A DNA stretch of 64,000 nucleotides from Methanoculleus thermophilus (lineage in GTDB: Archaea; Halobacteriota; Methanomicrobia; Methanomicrobiales; Methanoculleaceae): NCBI RefSeq assembly GCF_001571405.1, contig NZ_BCNX01000007.1, forward strand, positions 1 through 64,000, written 5' to 3'. Positions 8,239 through 18,355 of the stretch are shown in pieces. The first letter of the stretch is position 1. Each line of letters begins with the position of its first letter. The notes beneath the pieces were generated by a model. The model did not search any database. It worked only from the letters and a program-made list of their open reading frames with translations, and was not told where the DNA came from. The position numbers and the translations under genes are program-made.

Positions 8239-9390
8239 TTAGACTGTGCCATTATGATTAGAAGAGTTATGGGATGACCTCTTAATCTCCTCGAAATAAT
8301 CAATAATATCTGATGTAGAGGTCTCTGATAAGTATCCTTTGGAGAAATCGAGGTCTACCTCCACAGGGCATTCATTTGTCAGTATTTGATTGATTTTATG
8401 AACGAACTCGCTTGTTGAGGAGGCTGTATGAACACACATACTAATATCCTCAGGCAATCCGGCTTTTGCCTCTGGAGAAGCGATAACCGGCTTACCACAC
8501 GCAAGAGATTCGAGTATTCGGACTTTTACACCACCAGAATTCTTTAATGGTACAAGGATCGCATCCGCACCCCGGATATATTTCTCCACATTATCCACAT
8601 AACCTAAATAGTTTATATCGGGGTTTCCCTTAAGATCGATCTCTTTTGGTGGTTTTCCCGATCCGAAAATGTTCATTCGAATTTTTGGCATCAATCCAGA
8701 TTGTTTCAACGCCGGTATCAATGAAGATATAATAAATCTTAAACCTTCAACATTCTGTTCCCTATCCAGAGCCCCATAGAAAAGAAGATTGAATTTATCG
8801 CCACCGAAATCATATTTAGATCCGTTGCTTTGATACTTTGTAGTATCCACTCCAAGTGGGATGTAGAATACCTTTTGCTTAGGGAAATTACTCCTGACAT
8901 ACTCACAGTCCCTTGGCGAAAGAGCGATGATTGCATCTGCGTGTGCCATCGCATAGTGCTCGTATATTTTCATAGGGATATATAGGAGAGATTTGTTTCC
9001 CTTCAGGTATTGCCACTCGATATTATGCATCACCAGCACTAGAGGAACCTTTCGATTCTTCGAAATCATTCTTCCAAAGTGATAACTGTAAATAGTGGTG
9101 AAAACGATGTCGGCAGGGATATCCTTAAAGACTTCCCGATGAACCAGGTATTCCGGTTTGTAAATCTCTAGAGTTTTCGTAAATTTTCCCCAGGGTAGAA
9201 TAGAAGGGATGTGCCTAGTACTGAATGGTATACGTGGGGGGAGAAAACCCGTTTTCCCATCTTCTTCGTACATGAAATATTCCGTTACTTCATGCCTTTG
9301 CCCCATATCATTCAGAAGGTGGAATCGGTACCAGTCTCCGCCACTGTTAATTGGAATTGGATTATAGACATCGAGAAATGCAATTTTCAT
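8239..9390 (-). CDS. Glycosyltransferase, GT4-like
   Basis: A 383-residue GT-B enzyme starting MKIAFLDVYNPIP. The C-terminal half has the usual NLLFYGALDREQNVEGL opening, INYLGYVDNVEKYIRGADAI, and the nucleotide-sugar site GGVKVRILESLACGKPVIAS with the E in ILES. GAGGTG lies immediately before the ATG. A decayed GT2 gene lies 8 nt upstream on the same strand. Likely cytoplasmic, adding one sugar to a growing surface glycan; specificity unknown. Confidence 0.85.
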   Translation of the reverse strand: MKIAFLDVYNPIPINSGGDWYRFHLLNDMGQRHEVTEYFMYEEDGKTGFLPPRIPFSTRHIPSILPWGKFTKTLEIYKPEYLVHREVFKDIPADIVFTTIYSYHFGRMISKNRKVPLVLVMHNIEWQYLKGNKSLLYIPMKIYEHYAMAHADAIIALSPRDCEYVRSNFPKQKVFYIPLGVDTTKYQSNGSKYDFGGDKFNLLFYGALDREQNVEGLRFIISSLIPALKQSGLMPKIRMNIFGSGKPPKEIDLKGNPDINYLGYVDNVEKYIRGADAILVPLKNSGGVKVRILESLACGKPVIASPEAKAGLPEDISMCVHTASSTSEFVHKINQILTNECPVEVDLDFSKGYLSETSTSDIIDYFEEIKRSSHNSSNHNGTV

Positions 9391-9397
9391 TACACCT

Positions 9398-9670
9398 CTA
9401 CCCCTCTAACTCTATTTCGTCAGCAGTATGAATGAATTCAGAATGGACTCTGTTATCATCGATAGCATTCCCATGGTCCTCGAGCATTCCACTTATTATC
9501 GTAGGCTCAATGACCCTCCTTGATAAGACGCAGAAATCTGTTGTCACGTCGTCAACAGCGAGGGCAGCAGCAATGTGCTTCTGCGCATCGGCAATGATCT
9601 CTGCAATGTAAGCCTCTTTGTCATAGACGGGCATGGCAACGAGGGTGCTGACTGCAGGGGCCTGCTGCGG
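9398..9670 (-). pseudogene. Decayed GT2 (dolichyl-phosphate mannose synthase-like) fragment
   Basis: Translation contains VAMPVYDKEAYIAEIIADAQKH, then ALAVDDVTTDF, SRRVIEPTIIS and HGNAI. These line up with the start of GT2 synthases (PAYNEEA, VVDDGSTD, GNAI). The nucleotide-binding VDDGSTD motif is corrupted to VDDVTTDF and the enzyme stops shortly afterwards. The frame stays open up to 9967, but that upstream part is not recognisable. Best read as a remnant of a second GT2 gene; the intact relative is at 26.7 kb. Confidence 0.6.
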
Positions 9671-9970
9671 TGGCAACCAACTTGGGGCGTAGGTTGTTGG
9701 ACCCTTAGCGAAACGGACTGCCTCTTCAGTCGTATAGGTGACGGGAGGAAATACAACTGGTTCCCTATCAGGAACTCTCCCAGGATAGGGAGAAACGCAA
9801 GCCCGAGTTGAGAATACCTCAACCACTCTGGAGACCGTGTGGTGAGGAGGATTTCCCACACCCCCGGCTACCTGGACCCGGTCGTCAACCGCAATCCGCC
9901 CTAGCCGAACTACGCTCTCCACATAGAAAGGTATCCACCCAGACACCACAGAATCACGTCCATACACAGG

Positions 9971-10603
9971 CCCTCATCCAGCCACATCACTGCCTGCCGG
10001 GATGAAACAGGCGGCCCTCTTCCGGATCGGGATGACCGGAAGGTGGATGGAACACTACTACCTAAGCCAGGGGGCCGGTGGGTTATTATAATATATATAT
10101 TTTTCATCGGCCTGCTCAAGGCTGGGGGAGAGCCTTCTCGACCGGCTGGGGGTGCTAACGCGGTAATTTCACAAGAAAAAACCCCAGCGAACGAATAATC
10201 GGTGCCCCCCCGCATAAAAGGGATGATCTCAGGGACTCACGAACTTTACTATGATAACAATTCTAGTAGTTATCCTCCCGTGGCGACCGCTTTAGGAACA
10301 ATTTTTTGAATTATCCACTTAAAAGGGAAGTGATATCATCTCCCGGTAATTGGCGACAAGCGGAAATGCCTCTCGAACGTGAGTACCGAGAAACAGAGAT
10401 CGTGCTTCAGGGAATATTGGGACTCGGGTAGGGCCTGCCCGAGTCCCTTCTTCAATAGGAGATGCAGATCCCGGTTTGGTGGGGAAACCCCCAGGAGGCT
10501 AGTGTTGCAGGTGCGTCTCCAAGTAGCAGCGGGTCGTATGTTTGCCCACGTTAGTTAACATCGGGCGGTCATGATAAGTTGTCTATGGGCAGGAGGATTT
10601 GCG
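9971..10603. other. Non-coding stretch
   Basis: No supportable gene. It holds an AT-rich TATA-like run at about 10085-10103 and scattered GC-rich inverted repeats, consistent with decayed intergenic DNA. Confidence 0.5.
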
Positions 10604-10618
10604 AAATATTTTTAAATG
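10604..10618 (+). promoter_or_regulatory. TATA box for the amidotransferase gene
   Basis: AAATATTTTTAAATG is a good archaeal BRE/TATA region. It predicts a start near 10639 and a short leader containing GAGGTT before the ATG at 10663. Confidence 0.5.
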
Positions 10619-10662
10619 ACTGTTAGCATCCACATGCGACAACTGCTGTGAGGTTATGAAGC

Positions 10663-11817
10663 ATGCCCAGTTATCAAGTGTGTACCCGTTGCGTAATGGA
10701 TGTCACAGCAAAGGATATAGTATTCGATGAGGAGGGCAGATGCAACTATTGTACAGCGTTTCTGAGAGAGATGGAGGATTTCAAGGCGAGAACTGCAGAC
10801 TCCCAGTCTCATTGCGATGAACTCATCTCCAGGATTAAGGCCGCCGGGAAGGGTAAGGAATACGATTGCATTGTGGGAGTATCTGGCGGTGTGGACAGTT
10901 CATATGCACTGTACCTCGCAGTAACGCATGGGCTGCACCCATTAGCGGTACACCTTGATAACGGCTGGAACTCAGATGAAGCTTCCCAGAATATCGCAAA
11001 TATGATCGATAAGTTAGGTGTAGATCTCCACACGCATGTGATTGATTGGGAAGAAAACCGAGATTTACAACGATCTTTTTTCAAGGCGAGCGTCGTCGAT
11101 ATCGAGCTGCTGATGGATAATGCCATGACGGCCCTGAATTATCAGCAAGCGGCAAAATATGGAGTCAAATATATTCTGCTCGGAACTAACATAGCAACAG
11201 AAGGCATGAGTATGCCTCCGGGTTGGAATCACTATAAATATGACGCCTACAATATCCGGCAGATCCACAAGCGTTTTGGCAGTGTTCCAATAAAAACACA
11301 CCCTCTCTTTTCGACCATGGATTATTTGCGGTATAGGCTCATACATAAGATCAAAGCAGTCTCGTTCCTCGATTATTTCCCATATAATAAGTCTGAAGCA
11401 CTGGAGTTGTTACGCAAAAAGTTCGGATATAAGCCCTACCCATATAAACACTATGAATCGGTATTCACCAGATTTTATCAGGGGTATATCCTTCCGCGCA
11501 AGTTTGGATACGATAAACGGCGGCTACACCTTTCCAACCTCATTGTAAGTGGACAAATGACGCGCGATGAGGCACTGCAATTGCTAGAAGGTTCCCCTTA
11601 TCCGGATCCTGAACTGGAGGAACAGGATCGCATTTTCGTGATGAAGAAACTCGGGTTTTCTGAAGATAGTTTCAATCAATACATGAATGCTCCTGAAGTT
11701 CCCCATCAGGCGTATGGGTCAGAGGAATGGTTATGGAACCTCTTGGGTTCGGTGGCAAGAACCGTCCGGAGAAGTCGATCCAGTACTCAAAATCATGCGG
11801 TCATCCCCATTCTATGA
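10663..11817 (+). CDS. N-acetyl-sugar amidotransferase (WbpG/PseA-like, PP-loop)
   Basis: A 384-residue member of the LPS-type amidotransferase family. It has an N-terminal zinc site (C7, C10, C27, C30 in CTRC...CNYC) and the ATP-pyrophosphatase PP-loop SGGVDSS at 74-80. The family converts an acetamido group on a nucleotide sugar to an acetamidino group, using ammonia from HisH/HisF-like partners (WbpG with HisH2/HisF2 in Pseudomonas). No such partners are adjacent, and the hisF at 62 kb looks like the histidine-pathway enzyme. This points to amidino-sugar modification of the surface glycan, or to unlinked partners. Confidence 0.85.
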   Translation: MPSYQVCTRCVMDVTAKDIVFDEEGRCNYCTAFLREMEDFKARTADSQSHCDELISRIKAAGKGKEYDCIVGVSGGVDSSYALYLAVTHGLHPLAVHLDNGWNSDEASQNIANMIDKLGVDLHTHVIDWEENRDLQRSFFKASVVDIELLMDNAMTALNYQQAAKYGVKYILLGTNIATEGMSMPPGWNHYKYDAYNIRQIHKRFGSVPIKTHPLFSTMDYLRYRLIHKIKAVSFLDYFPYNKSEALELLRKKFGYKPYPYKHYESVFTRFYQGYILPRKFGYDKRRLHLSNLIVSGQMTRDEALQLLEGSPYPDPELEEQDRIFVMKKLGFSEDSFNQYMNAPEVPHQAYGSEEWLWNLLGSVARTVRRSRSSTQNHAVIPIL

Positions 11818-12352
11818 AATGAAGACTTGAATGGGGTACATAGTACTCTGGAAACTAGTGCTATCTCCAGGTAGTTACTGAGCCCCATCTACCTCTCAGA
11901 AGCATCATGCAAGGCGACCGCGAACCGACCATCGGACGAGTCCAAGGACGGCAATTACACCGTCGGCATCAAGAACTACAAGGCCATACTCCAGTTCTTC
12001 CCAAGAAGGATTCTCAATACCAGGAGACTGTTTCGGAAATGAATCGTCTTTCCTCCATCACCTCACATTGCAACCATCTGCAAACTCAGGAGATTAAAAA
12101 GACCATTCCCCGTAAATTCTTACCTTTTTCTAGAGCATTGGGAAGATCTCCACCCGATCCACCCGGAGCAAAGATCTCTTCAAGTTGACCAAAGAAATCT
12201 TTGCTCTTCGCAGTGGCACCGATATTTGCAATTGACTATAATGAAATGTATCGCTCTAACGTACTTTCAGTAGAAACGACTGTTCTTGCCAAGCGAACCA
12301 AAAAGACCACTTTCAAAGCATCGATGAGTGGTGAAGCATGGAGGGAGTTAGA
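11818..12352. other. Non-coding stretch with a possible gene remnant
   Basis: One frame (about 11882-12040) ends in NYKAILQFFPRRILNTRRLF and a stop. It looks protein-like, but has no start or recognisable domain, so it may be the tail of a lost gene. Nothing else is supportable. Confidence 0.3.
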
Positions 12353-12363
12353 TTTATAAATAC
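12353..12363 (+). promoter_or_regulatory. TATA box, leaderless spacing
   Basis: TTTATAAATAC is centred 27 nt before the ATG at 12384. This predicts a leaderless mRNA and supports that start, since no Shine-Dalgarno is present. Confidence 0.55.
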
Positions 12364-12383
12364 CAACGGCAACATTCGCCCTG

Positions 12384-13112
12384 ATGGCATCTATTCTCCC
12401 ATCCATACCACAGCAAATGAAGGAGGTTTTCGTGAGAATAGAGAGGAAGTTCCTCAGCACGATCGATCTAGGGAGATTGGATAGTCTTCACCCCATCAGC
12501 ACCTCCTTTGGCAACGACCGAGGGCAGCCAATTGATCGATATTATATTGAAGACTTTCTTTCGCAGCACAAAAATGATATTTACGGCCGAGTATTGGAAA
12601 TCGGAGATAATACATATACAAGAAATTTCGGCGGCAATAAGGTCGAGCAGTCCGATATCCTTCACGTCAAAGGGACTCCATCTGCCACGATAGTGGCTGA
12701 CATTACACGGGCGGATAATATTCCCTCCAACACCTTTGACTGCATTATCCTGACCCAGACCCTTCAATTCATCTATGATCTCCCCTCAGCAATAAGCCAT
12801 CTTCATCGCATCCTGAAGCCGGGTGGTGTGCTCCTGGCAACGATGCCCGGGATAAGCCAGATCTCTCGCTACGATATGGACAGATGGGGCGAATTCTGGC
12901 GTTTTACTACCCAGTCGGCGCAACAGCTCTTCGAGAAAGAATTCACAGAAAAAAACGTTCAGGTAAGAGCATATGGGAATGTTCTTATCGCGACTGCCCT
13001 GTTACATGGCCTTGCTGTTGAAGAACTCAAACCCGAGTATTTCAGGTACCAGGACCCTGATTACCAGGTCCTTATCACCGTGCGTGCGGTAAAGTCCCAG
13101 GCAGGGAACTAA
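12384..13112 (+). CDS. Class I SAM-dependent methyltransferase
   Basis: A 242-residue protein with a Methyltransf_11-like fold. It shows VLEIGDNTY (degenerate motif I), ATIVADITRADNIP (acidic loop), FDCIILTQTLQFIYD and LKPGGVLLATMPG (post-motifs). Motif I reads EIGDNTY rather than ExGxGxG, as in a subgroup found in polysaccharide clusters and often fused to glycosyltransferases. It likely methylates a sugar of the surface glycan; the substrate is inferred from location. A second ATG lies at 12417, but the TATA spacing favours 12384. Confidence 0.75.
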   Translation: MASILPSIPQQMKEVFVRIERKFLSTIDLGRLDSLHPISTSFGNDRGQPIDRYYIEDFLSQHKNDIYGRVLEIGDNTYTRNFGGNKVEQSDILHVKGTPSATIVADITRADNIPSNTFDCIILTQTLQFIYDLPSAISHLHRILKPGGVLLATMPGISQISRYDMDRWGEFWRFTTQSAQQLFEKEFTEKNVQVRAYGNVLIATALLHGLAVEELKPEYFRYQDPDYQVLITVRAVKSQAGN

Positions 13113-13208
13113 CCCGAGATGATAACGGGGATAGGTCGTATATGTCAGGCGAACTCCCCTGTCCGCTGGAACCACACCCTCTAAGAAGAACTCATAGATT
13201 TGAGATTA

Positions 13209-14324
13209 TTAGACCTTAAGCACCCCGTTCCACCGGGCAACTGCCGACTCAAACGTAAAATTCTCCTCTACAAACTTCCGCCCGTTTTCTGAGATCTCTT
13301 CCAAATTGGGGGTGTTCAGCGCCCGGATGACATTCTCCGCGATGCACTCCGGCGAGTTGTTCTCCATGATAAATCCAGTCTTGCCATCGGTTATGATATC
13401 CGGTATTGCCCCGACCTTCGCTGCGAGCACCGGGGTCCCGCAGGCCATGGCCTCGAGTACGATGTTCGGGAGCCCTTCGGTGTAAGAAGGAAGGACAAGG
13501 AGCCGGAGTTGGTTGAAGTATTTTGGAAGGTCATCGTGGGAGATCCAGCCCGGGAGGTCGACGCGGATGGTAAGCCCCTCTTCCTGCAGGAAGGCGGCGA
13601 TCGTCTCTTTCAGCGCCCCATCCCCGCCGATGAGCACACGGAGATCCTGCCGGTCATTGAGGATGGCAGGGAGGGCCCGGGCCAAGTGCTGGACACCTTT
13701 CTCCCAGCTCAACCGACCAATGTAACCAATGAGAGGCGGGCGGGCGGCCAGAGGGGTGGTGACGGTGAAGGTCTCGAGATTAAGGAAGTGCTCGTGGGCG
13801 ATGCGAATCTTCTGACGGTAGGGTTCAAGATTCCAGAATGAAATAAGGCTTGTAGAGTACAGTATGATACTGGTGCACAAGTTATAACAGACCTTCGAAG
13901 GGACCGCAATTAGGCTGCATAAGATACTATTTGGCGAGAGCGAATTTTTGGATGGCAATAACCAGTAGACTTTATTGTTAAAGATCTTCGCGGTGATCAT
14001 GGGTAAGAGGGGAGGGAACTCATTAAAGAAGATGACGCTCTGAAACTTTTTCCTCAATGAAAATAATTTAGAACTAACCTTTAGTTCCAATACAGCATAT
14101 TTTAGAATTCGCATGATCATCGATGATCCAGGTTGATAAGGAATGGAGTGTATGCGCACCAAATCGTTTGATTCTTGAAAATGAATTTGACCGAATGCAC
14201 CGATGATAACATGTGTTTCATTGGTAGCAGATAATATTCTAGATAGATTCGATATCGGAACACTGAAGGCTGTGCCAATGGGAAAAGAGACCACTGAAAT
14301 ACCACAAAGATCGGTATCATCCAT
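13209..14324 (-). CDS. Glycosyltransferase, GT4
   Basis: A 371-residue GT4 enzyme. The second domain is canonical: IGYIGRLSWEKGVQHLARAL, VLIGGDGALKETI, VDLPGWISHDDLPKYF, VLPSYTEGLPNIVLEAMACGTPV (the E-x7-E retaining site) and PDIITDGKTGFI. The N-terminal half is more AT-rich and less typical, as in many surface-glycan GTs. GGAGT precedes the ATG and TAATTAAT lies about 21 nt upstream. It acts in the cytosol on lipid-linked glycan; specificity unknown. Confidence 0.88.
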   Translation of the reverse strand: MDDTDLCGISVVSFPIGTAFSVPISNLSRILSATNETHVIIGAFGQIHFQESNDLVRIHSIPYQPGSSMIMRILKYAVLELKVSSKLFSLRKKFQSVIFFNEFPPLLPMITAKIFNNKVYWLLPSKNSLSPNSILCSLIAVPSKVCYNLCTSIILYSTSLISFWNLEPYRQKIRIAHEHFLNLETFTVTTPLAARPPLIGYIGRLSWEKGVQHLARALPAILNDRQDLRVLIGGDGALKETIAAFLQEEGLTIRVDLPGWISHDDLPKYFNQLRLLVLPSYTEGLPNIVLEAMACGTPVLAAKVGAIPDIITDGKTGFIMENNSPECIAENVIRALNTPNLEEISENGRKFVEENFTFESAVARWNGVLKV

Positions 14325-14872
14325 TTTAGAGGAACTCCATCAGATTAATTAGATCGGAATGAAGCACGGCGGCTTTCATGTATCTTACACCCTCGGCCTC
14401 TGAAACTCAATGACCTGAAGAAGCATAACTCTGGCTTTTTACAGGGTATCATAATAACGCTTCAAAGGCTCTGGAACAGCCAGGTGTTCTGTGGATTTCT
14501 GGAGAGGCACTGGATCGACGAACTCTATGCCTGACATGGTGATCAACCCCACACCTTGAGGGGGAGAGCGCCAATATAAATTTTTTGGCGGCCTGCTGGT
14601 ACGAAAACTACCTCAGAATATATGGAGCGTGTGCTCGAAAAGATCACTATTATTGATGAGATTCGGTTATAGCCGGCTTTCATCCGCCCTATGTGGATCC
14701 GTTCCCGAGGCGGAGATGATAACCAGGAAGAGCCGGACAATAGCACGGGACAGTTCACGTGATCTCGATCACTGCAACAATCAGTTGTGGATATGATACC
14801 TTAACCAGGCCCGGCAAGCACTTCGAAGCGATGCTGTACGGAAGAGCAGCAGGGGCGTTCCCGCAGAATCCA
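14325..14872. other. Non-coding stretch
   Basis: No gene supported. It contains AT-rich islands (about 14573-14590) and GC-rich short repeats. A CCCCACACCTTGAGGGGG segment near 14550 weakly resembles an IS605-type end, but the stem is poor. Confidence 0.35.
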
Positions 14873-16798
14873 TCAGTTCGAGAAGTAATATAGGTCGACC
14901 CCAACGTTTGAGTAAATTTTATCCTCCACAGACAATTTCCTCGCAATCTTTTGCACATTCTCTTCTGTCGGGAGATAAGGCTGAATATTCTCCGGATCTA
15001 GTTCATTACCCTTCCCGAAGACAAGGCCACCATGCTGGAACTGATTCTCTAGGAGAATAATATACCCGCTTTCTTCTGGCGTCTTCAGATCGTTGTTCAT
15101 CCAGTAGCTGATGTAGTAAGGCAGCCCCAGGCGTTCAGATTGATCGAATTTTCCCCGTTCGAAGAATCGGGACGTATAGTGATCTGAGTACAGGGACGAC
15201 CCACTCGGCACTGTCTTCAGTACATGATCAAATCCAACCACCTCATCCTGATTGAAAGAATCCCGTGTATAACTCAGTTCATCAGACTCAACCTTGATAA
15301 GCCCAAGAGAACCAATGCCGTAGAGGACGACCAGAGCGATCAGCAGAATCCCAACCACCCTTATCGGTATCCTCCCGGCAGTTAGATAGCGGCTGAAAAT
15401 AGATAGCCCGAAACCCATAGCAACGGCAAGGAATGGCAGGAATAGGAGCGCATATCGGTCTATCCTGAGGATCTCTACCAGTTGGAAGACAGTGCTAAGG
15501 ATGTTGGGAACATTCAGGAGGATTGCTAAGAACCCCAATACACCAAGCACAACCGAGTATCTCGGCTGTTGCTTCCATATGAGGTAGATCGCCCCCGCCA
15601 AAGCGAAGAATACGATTAGTATTGTATCGATATTGTTCATCAGAAAACTCAGGCCCAGATGGTGTAACGCATCGGTGAAGGCGATATTCTGATACAGTGA
15701 GAGATCGGTGCGTGGGGCCAACTCTCCCAGGAAAGAGTAGGCTATAAAGAGCCAGTAGGAGGCGCATAGAGAAATAGGCACCATCAGGAAGGCTGGAGTT
15801 ACGTGAATTTTATTGTGAGTATACAACTCAAAGACAAAGAGGAGGCCAAGCAGGACGATAATCATTGGCGTAGATATCTGGTGGACCAAAAGCATGAAAA
15901 AAACTGTAATCACAACAAGAACTTTCCTGGCCGTGGGCTTGACGGTGGAGTATCGTGCATCTGCTTCGGAGGTCGTCAGAGAATAGAGGAGGTAGAGAAG
16001 GATGAGAAATCCAACATAGGCCATGGTCCTTGTCACCATATATGTGCCGTAATATATGACGTCGGCGTTCATAGCGTACATAAGAGCGATAATGAGCGAG
16101 ATCTGCTCGTCGTGGAATATGACGTTGACCAGGTAATACAGGAATAATACCGTTGAGGAGAAAACCAGACCCGTGATGATAAAGAGCGAAGTCTGAATAT
16201 CCAGCCCGAGGATATGCGACGAAATGGCCACAAACACGTGGTACAGAGGGAAGTAAGTGTAATTCCCAAGTTCTCCCGGGATGACATGCCCAGAGAGATA
16301 GGTGACAGTGGACATGTAGGTGTGGGGCAGAATATCTGTCCACCCGAAGTACAAGGCCGGCCGAAGGGTATAGTTGTAGATCGTGGCTGTAAGGCTAAGC
16401 ATGATCTCAAGGAGCACCACTGCAGGCACCAGTCTCCGGGATAAGATCTGGATGAAAATGATGGCATATAGGATAAGTATCGTCAGAAGACCCCAGTTTG
16501 ATCCGGCCGGAGTCATCAGAAAGGCCAGGATGGTGAATACGTAAAAGAGCGAGAACAACATCACCGACGTTGAGGGATTGGAGAAATATACTTCAGTTTT
16601 ATTTGAAAAGTCGAGATCCTTCTTTTTCATGAGAATAAACATGAAAGATCCCAGAATTGCTGGCACTGCCATGATCGAACCGTTGATCAGATAACCAATT
16701 CTGTCGATCAGAAGACAGAATATGCAACCTGCGATATAGGCAAGTATTAGCAAGTACGGGAAAATGTTGGCCAAATTCTCAAACAACCGGATCTTCAT
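14873..16798 (-). CDS. Multi-spanning membrane protein, GT-C-like
   Basis: About 641 residues from MKIRLFENLANIF; a longer frame starts at ATG 16843. There are roughly a dozen hydrophobic helices, then a soluble C-terminal segment of about 130 residues ending at the stop. The loop after the early helices contains GWTDILPHTYMSTV and the segment NYTYFPLYHVFVAISSHILG, typical of archaeal GT-C/oligosaccharyltransferase-like membrane proteins that use polyprenyl-phosphate sugars. No catalytic motif proves activity; a polymerase or ligase role for the glycan is plausible. Confidence 0.65.
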   Translation of the reverse strand: MKIRLFENLANIFPYLLILAYIAGCIFCLLIDRIGYLINGSIMAVPAILGSFMFILMKKKDLDFSNKTEVYFSNPSTSVMLFSLFYVFTILAFLMTPAGSNWGLLTILILYAIIFIQILSRRLVPAVVLLEIMLSLTATIYNYTLRPALYFGWTDILPHTYMSTVTYLSGHVIPGELGNYTYFPLYHVFVAISSHILGLDIQTSLFIITGLVFSSTVLFLYYLVNVIFHDEQISLIIALMYAMNADVIYYGTYMVTRTMAYVGFLILLYLLYSLTTSEADARYSTVKPTARKVLVVITVFFMLLVHQISTPMIIVLLGLLFVFELYTHNKIHVTPAFLMVPISLCASYWLFIAYSFLGELAPRTDLSLYQNIAFTDALHHLGLSFLMNNIDTILIVFFALAGAIYLIWKQQPRYSVVLGVLGFLAILLNVPNILSTVFQLVEILRIDRYALLFLPFLAVAMGFGLSIFSRYLTAGRIPIRVVGILLIALVVLYGIGSLGLIKVESDELSYTRDSFNQDEVVGFDHVLKTVPSGSSLYSDHYTSRFFERGKFDQSERLGLPYYISYWMNNDLKTPEESGYIILLENQFQHGGLVFGKGNELDPENIQPYLPTEENVQKIARKLSVEDKIYSNVGVDLYYFSN

Positions 16799-16843
16799 CA
16801 GAGTTTCCGTTCCTTTCTTTGAATGGAGACATTCCTTAGGCAT

Positions 16844-17220
16844 TCGGATGTAATGAATCGCATCTTATGGATGGAGCCTATAGGCTCGTTAAGAGAGGTA
16901 CTCTGATATATAACCTTCTGGGCATCCCCGCTGGTATGAAGATCCCCTTCGGATATGGGGATCAGCTTGGACAGGCTCGCCCTTCTTTGGTTGCAGACGG
17001 TTTGAGTTGCCGCAGGCAATACCTTGAGTTGCTTTGATGAGCGTTATCCACGCAAAGAAGGATTCTGGGTAACAATAGGAACAATCCCCTTACTGACGCC
17101 CATCCCGTCTAGATGATCGTCCCACAGGTGAGGCATTGCCGGGAAAGACTTGTCCAGAAGAAACATTTTAAATATGTGAATAGGACAGGAGAACCAATTC
17201 ATGAAATGATACCGGGACTT
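16844..17220. other. Non-coding stretch with TATA-like element
   Basis: No clear gene. CATTTTAAATATG at 17165-17177 resembles a TATA box that could serve the FemAB-like gene at 17357 or the small frame before it. Confidence 0.35.
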
Positions 17221-17397
17221 ATGCCAGAAGATGTATTGAAATTAGGGCGTTCCCCTGTCATTATGGAACAGAAGAATGCTGGATATCAATTAGTCAAAAA
17301 GCCAGTGAGATATTTTCAGGGCACCAGGATTTACATCTTTCAACGGATGAGAGATCATGAACGGGAAAATAGAAGTGAGAAGGCTGGACGACGGTGA
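17221..17397 (+). CDS. Small ORF overlapping the FemAB-like gene, hypothetical
   Basis: A 58-codon frame starting MPEDVLKLGRSPVIMEQ, 44 nt downstream of a TATA-like box. It overlaps the next gene by 41 nt. The sequence looks protein-like and the frame continues upstream to 17113 as well. It may be a leader ORF or the tail of a lost gene; family unknown. Confidence 0.25.
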   Translation: MPEDVLKLGRSPVIMEQKNAGYQLVKKPVRYFQGTRIYIFQRMRDHERENRSEKAGRR

Positions 17398-18355
17398 ATT
17401 ATCTGCGTGGGACGCGTTAGTCGCCGATTCAGTTCAGGGAACCGTTTTCCATACGAGTGACTGGTTACTCAGGACTGCTGCATCTCTGAATCAGAATCCA
17501 ATTATACTCGGCTGCTATGAAGACGAAGAACTGATCGGGGGCTGTTCCCTTCTCCAGCCAAAGCAGTATAAATGGCTTAAAGTAACTTCTTCAATAGCAA
17601 TGCTAACACCCTATGGCGGCGTGGTGGTTGGCAGTATAGAAAGTACAAAGCGAAGAGAGCTGGAATTGCAGAACAATAAAGTCATCGCAGCCATTCAGGA
17701 ATATCTCACTCAGCAGAGATTTGACTACGTAAACCTGATAAATTCTCCCGGATTGCAAGATATTCGGCCATTCACCCAAAATGGGTGGAATTCAAAAGTG
17801 TATTACACATATATACTTCCTATCAACGAGAATCTCTTCGACAAGATATCAAAGAATGCACGGAGAAGTATTCGTAAAGCCCAAAAACTTGGCATAGATG
17901 TAATGCAGCATTTCGATCCCGAGTTGTATTGGGAATTAACCACTGATACCTTCAGAAAGCATAAATCTCCCCCTCCTTTCTCTAAAGAGCATCTTGTGAG
18001 CATGCTGAACATGATCAGGGATAAGAACATAGGTGAGATGTGGATCGCCAAGACCTCTTCAGAGGAAATTGCCGCCGCAGAAATAATACTTAAAGATACA
18101 AAGAATATTTATCGTTGGTCTGCTGCATCTTTGAAAGAACATCTGGGTTCGGGGGCCGTTTCGCTTCTGCTCTGGGAAATTTTCAACGACATCAGAGATC
18201 GCGATTATACATCGATCAATCTGATGGCAGGAAACACCGCGCACCTGAGTACTTTCATAGCAAGTTACAATCCCGATCTCGTCCCATACTATGGCGTAGA
18301 ACTGCAGAGAATAAAGTATAGGATATTAAAGGGATTAAAATCGATACTCTCATGA
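17357..18355 (+). CDS. FemAB/GNAT-like transferase
   Basis: A 332-residue protein with a double-GNAT FemAB architecture. It has VFHTSDWLLRTAA near the N-terminus, LFDKISKNARRSIRKAQKLGI in the middle (the typical RR/K-x2-RKA segment) and IYRWSAASLKEHLGSGAVSLLLWEIF in the C-terminal acyltransferase core. In bacteria this superfamily adds amino acids from aminoacyl-tRNA to peptidoglycan precursors. Archaea of this type lack murein, so here it probably N-acylates a sugar or aminoacylates a surface glycan (inference). GGATGAGAG lies before the ATG. Confidence 0.75.
   Translation: MNGKIEVRRLDDGELSAWDALVADSVQGTVFHTSDWLLRTAASLNQNPIILGCYEDEELIGGCSLLQPKQYKWLKVTSSIAMLTPYGGVVVGSIESTKRRELELQNNKVIAAIQEYLTQQRFDYVNLINSPGLQDIRPFTQNGWNSKVYYTYILPINENLFDKISKNARRSIRKAQKLGIDVMQHFDPELYWELTTDTFRKHKSPPPFSKEHLVSMLNMIRDKNIGEMWIAKTSSEEIAAAEIILKDTKNIYRWSAASLKEHLGSGAVSLLLWEIFNDIRDRDYTSINLMAGNTAHLSTFIASYNPDLVPYYGVELQRIKYRILKGLKSILS

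Noticed and set aside
11907-12188. Plus-strand 93-codon ORF
   Set aside because: Composition is not protein-like and the more plausible reading is another frame that ends at 12040; at most a relic.
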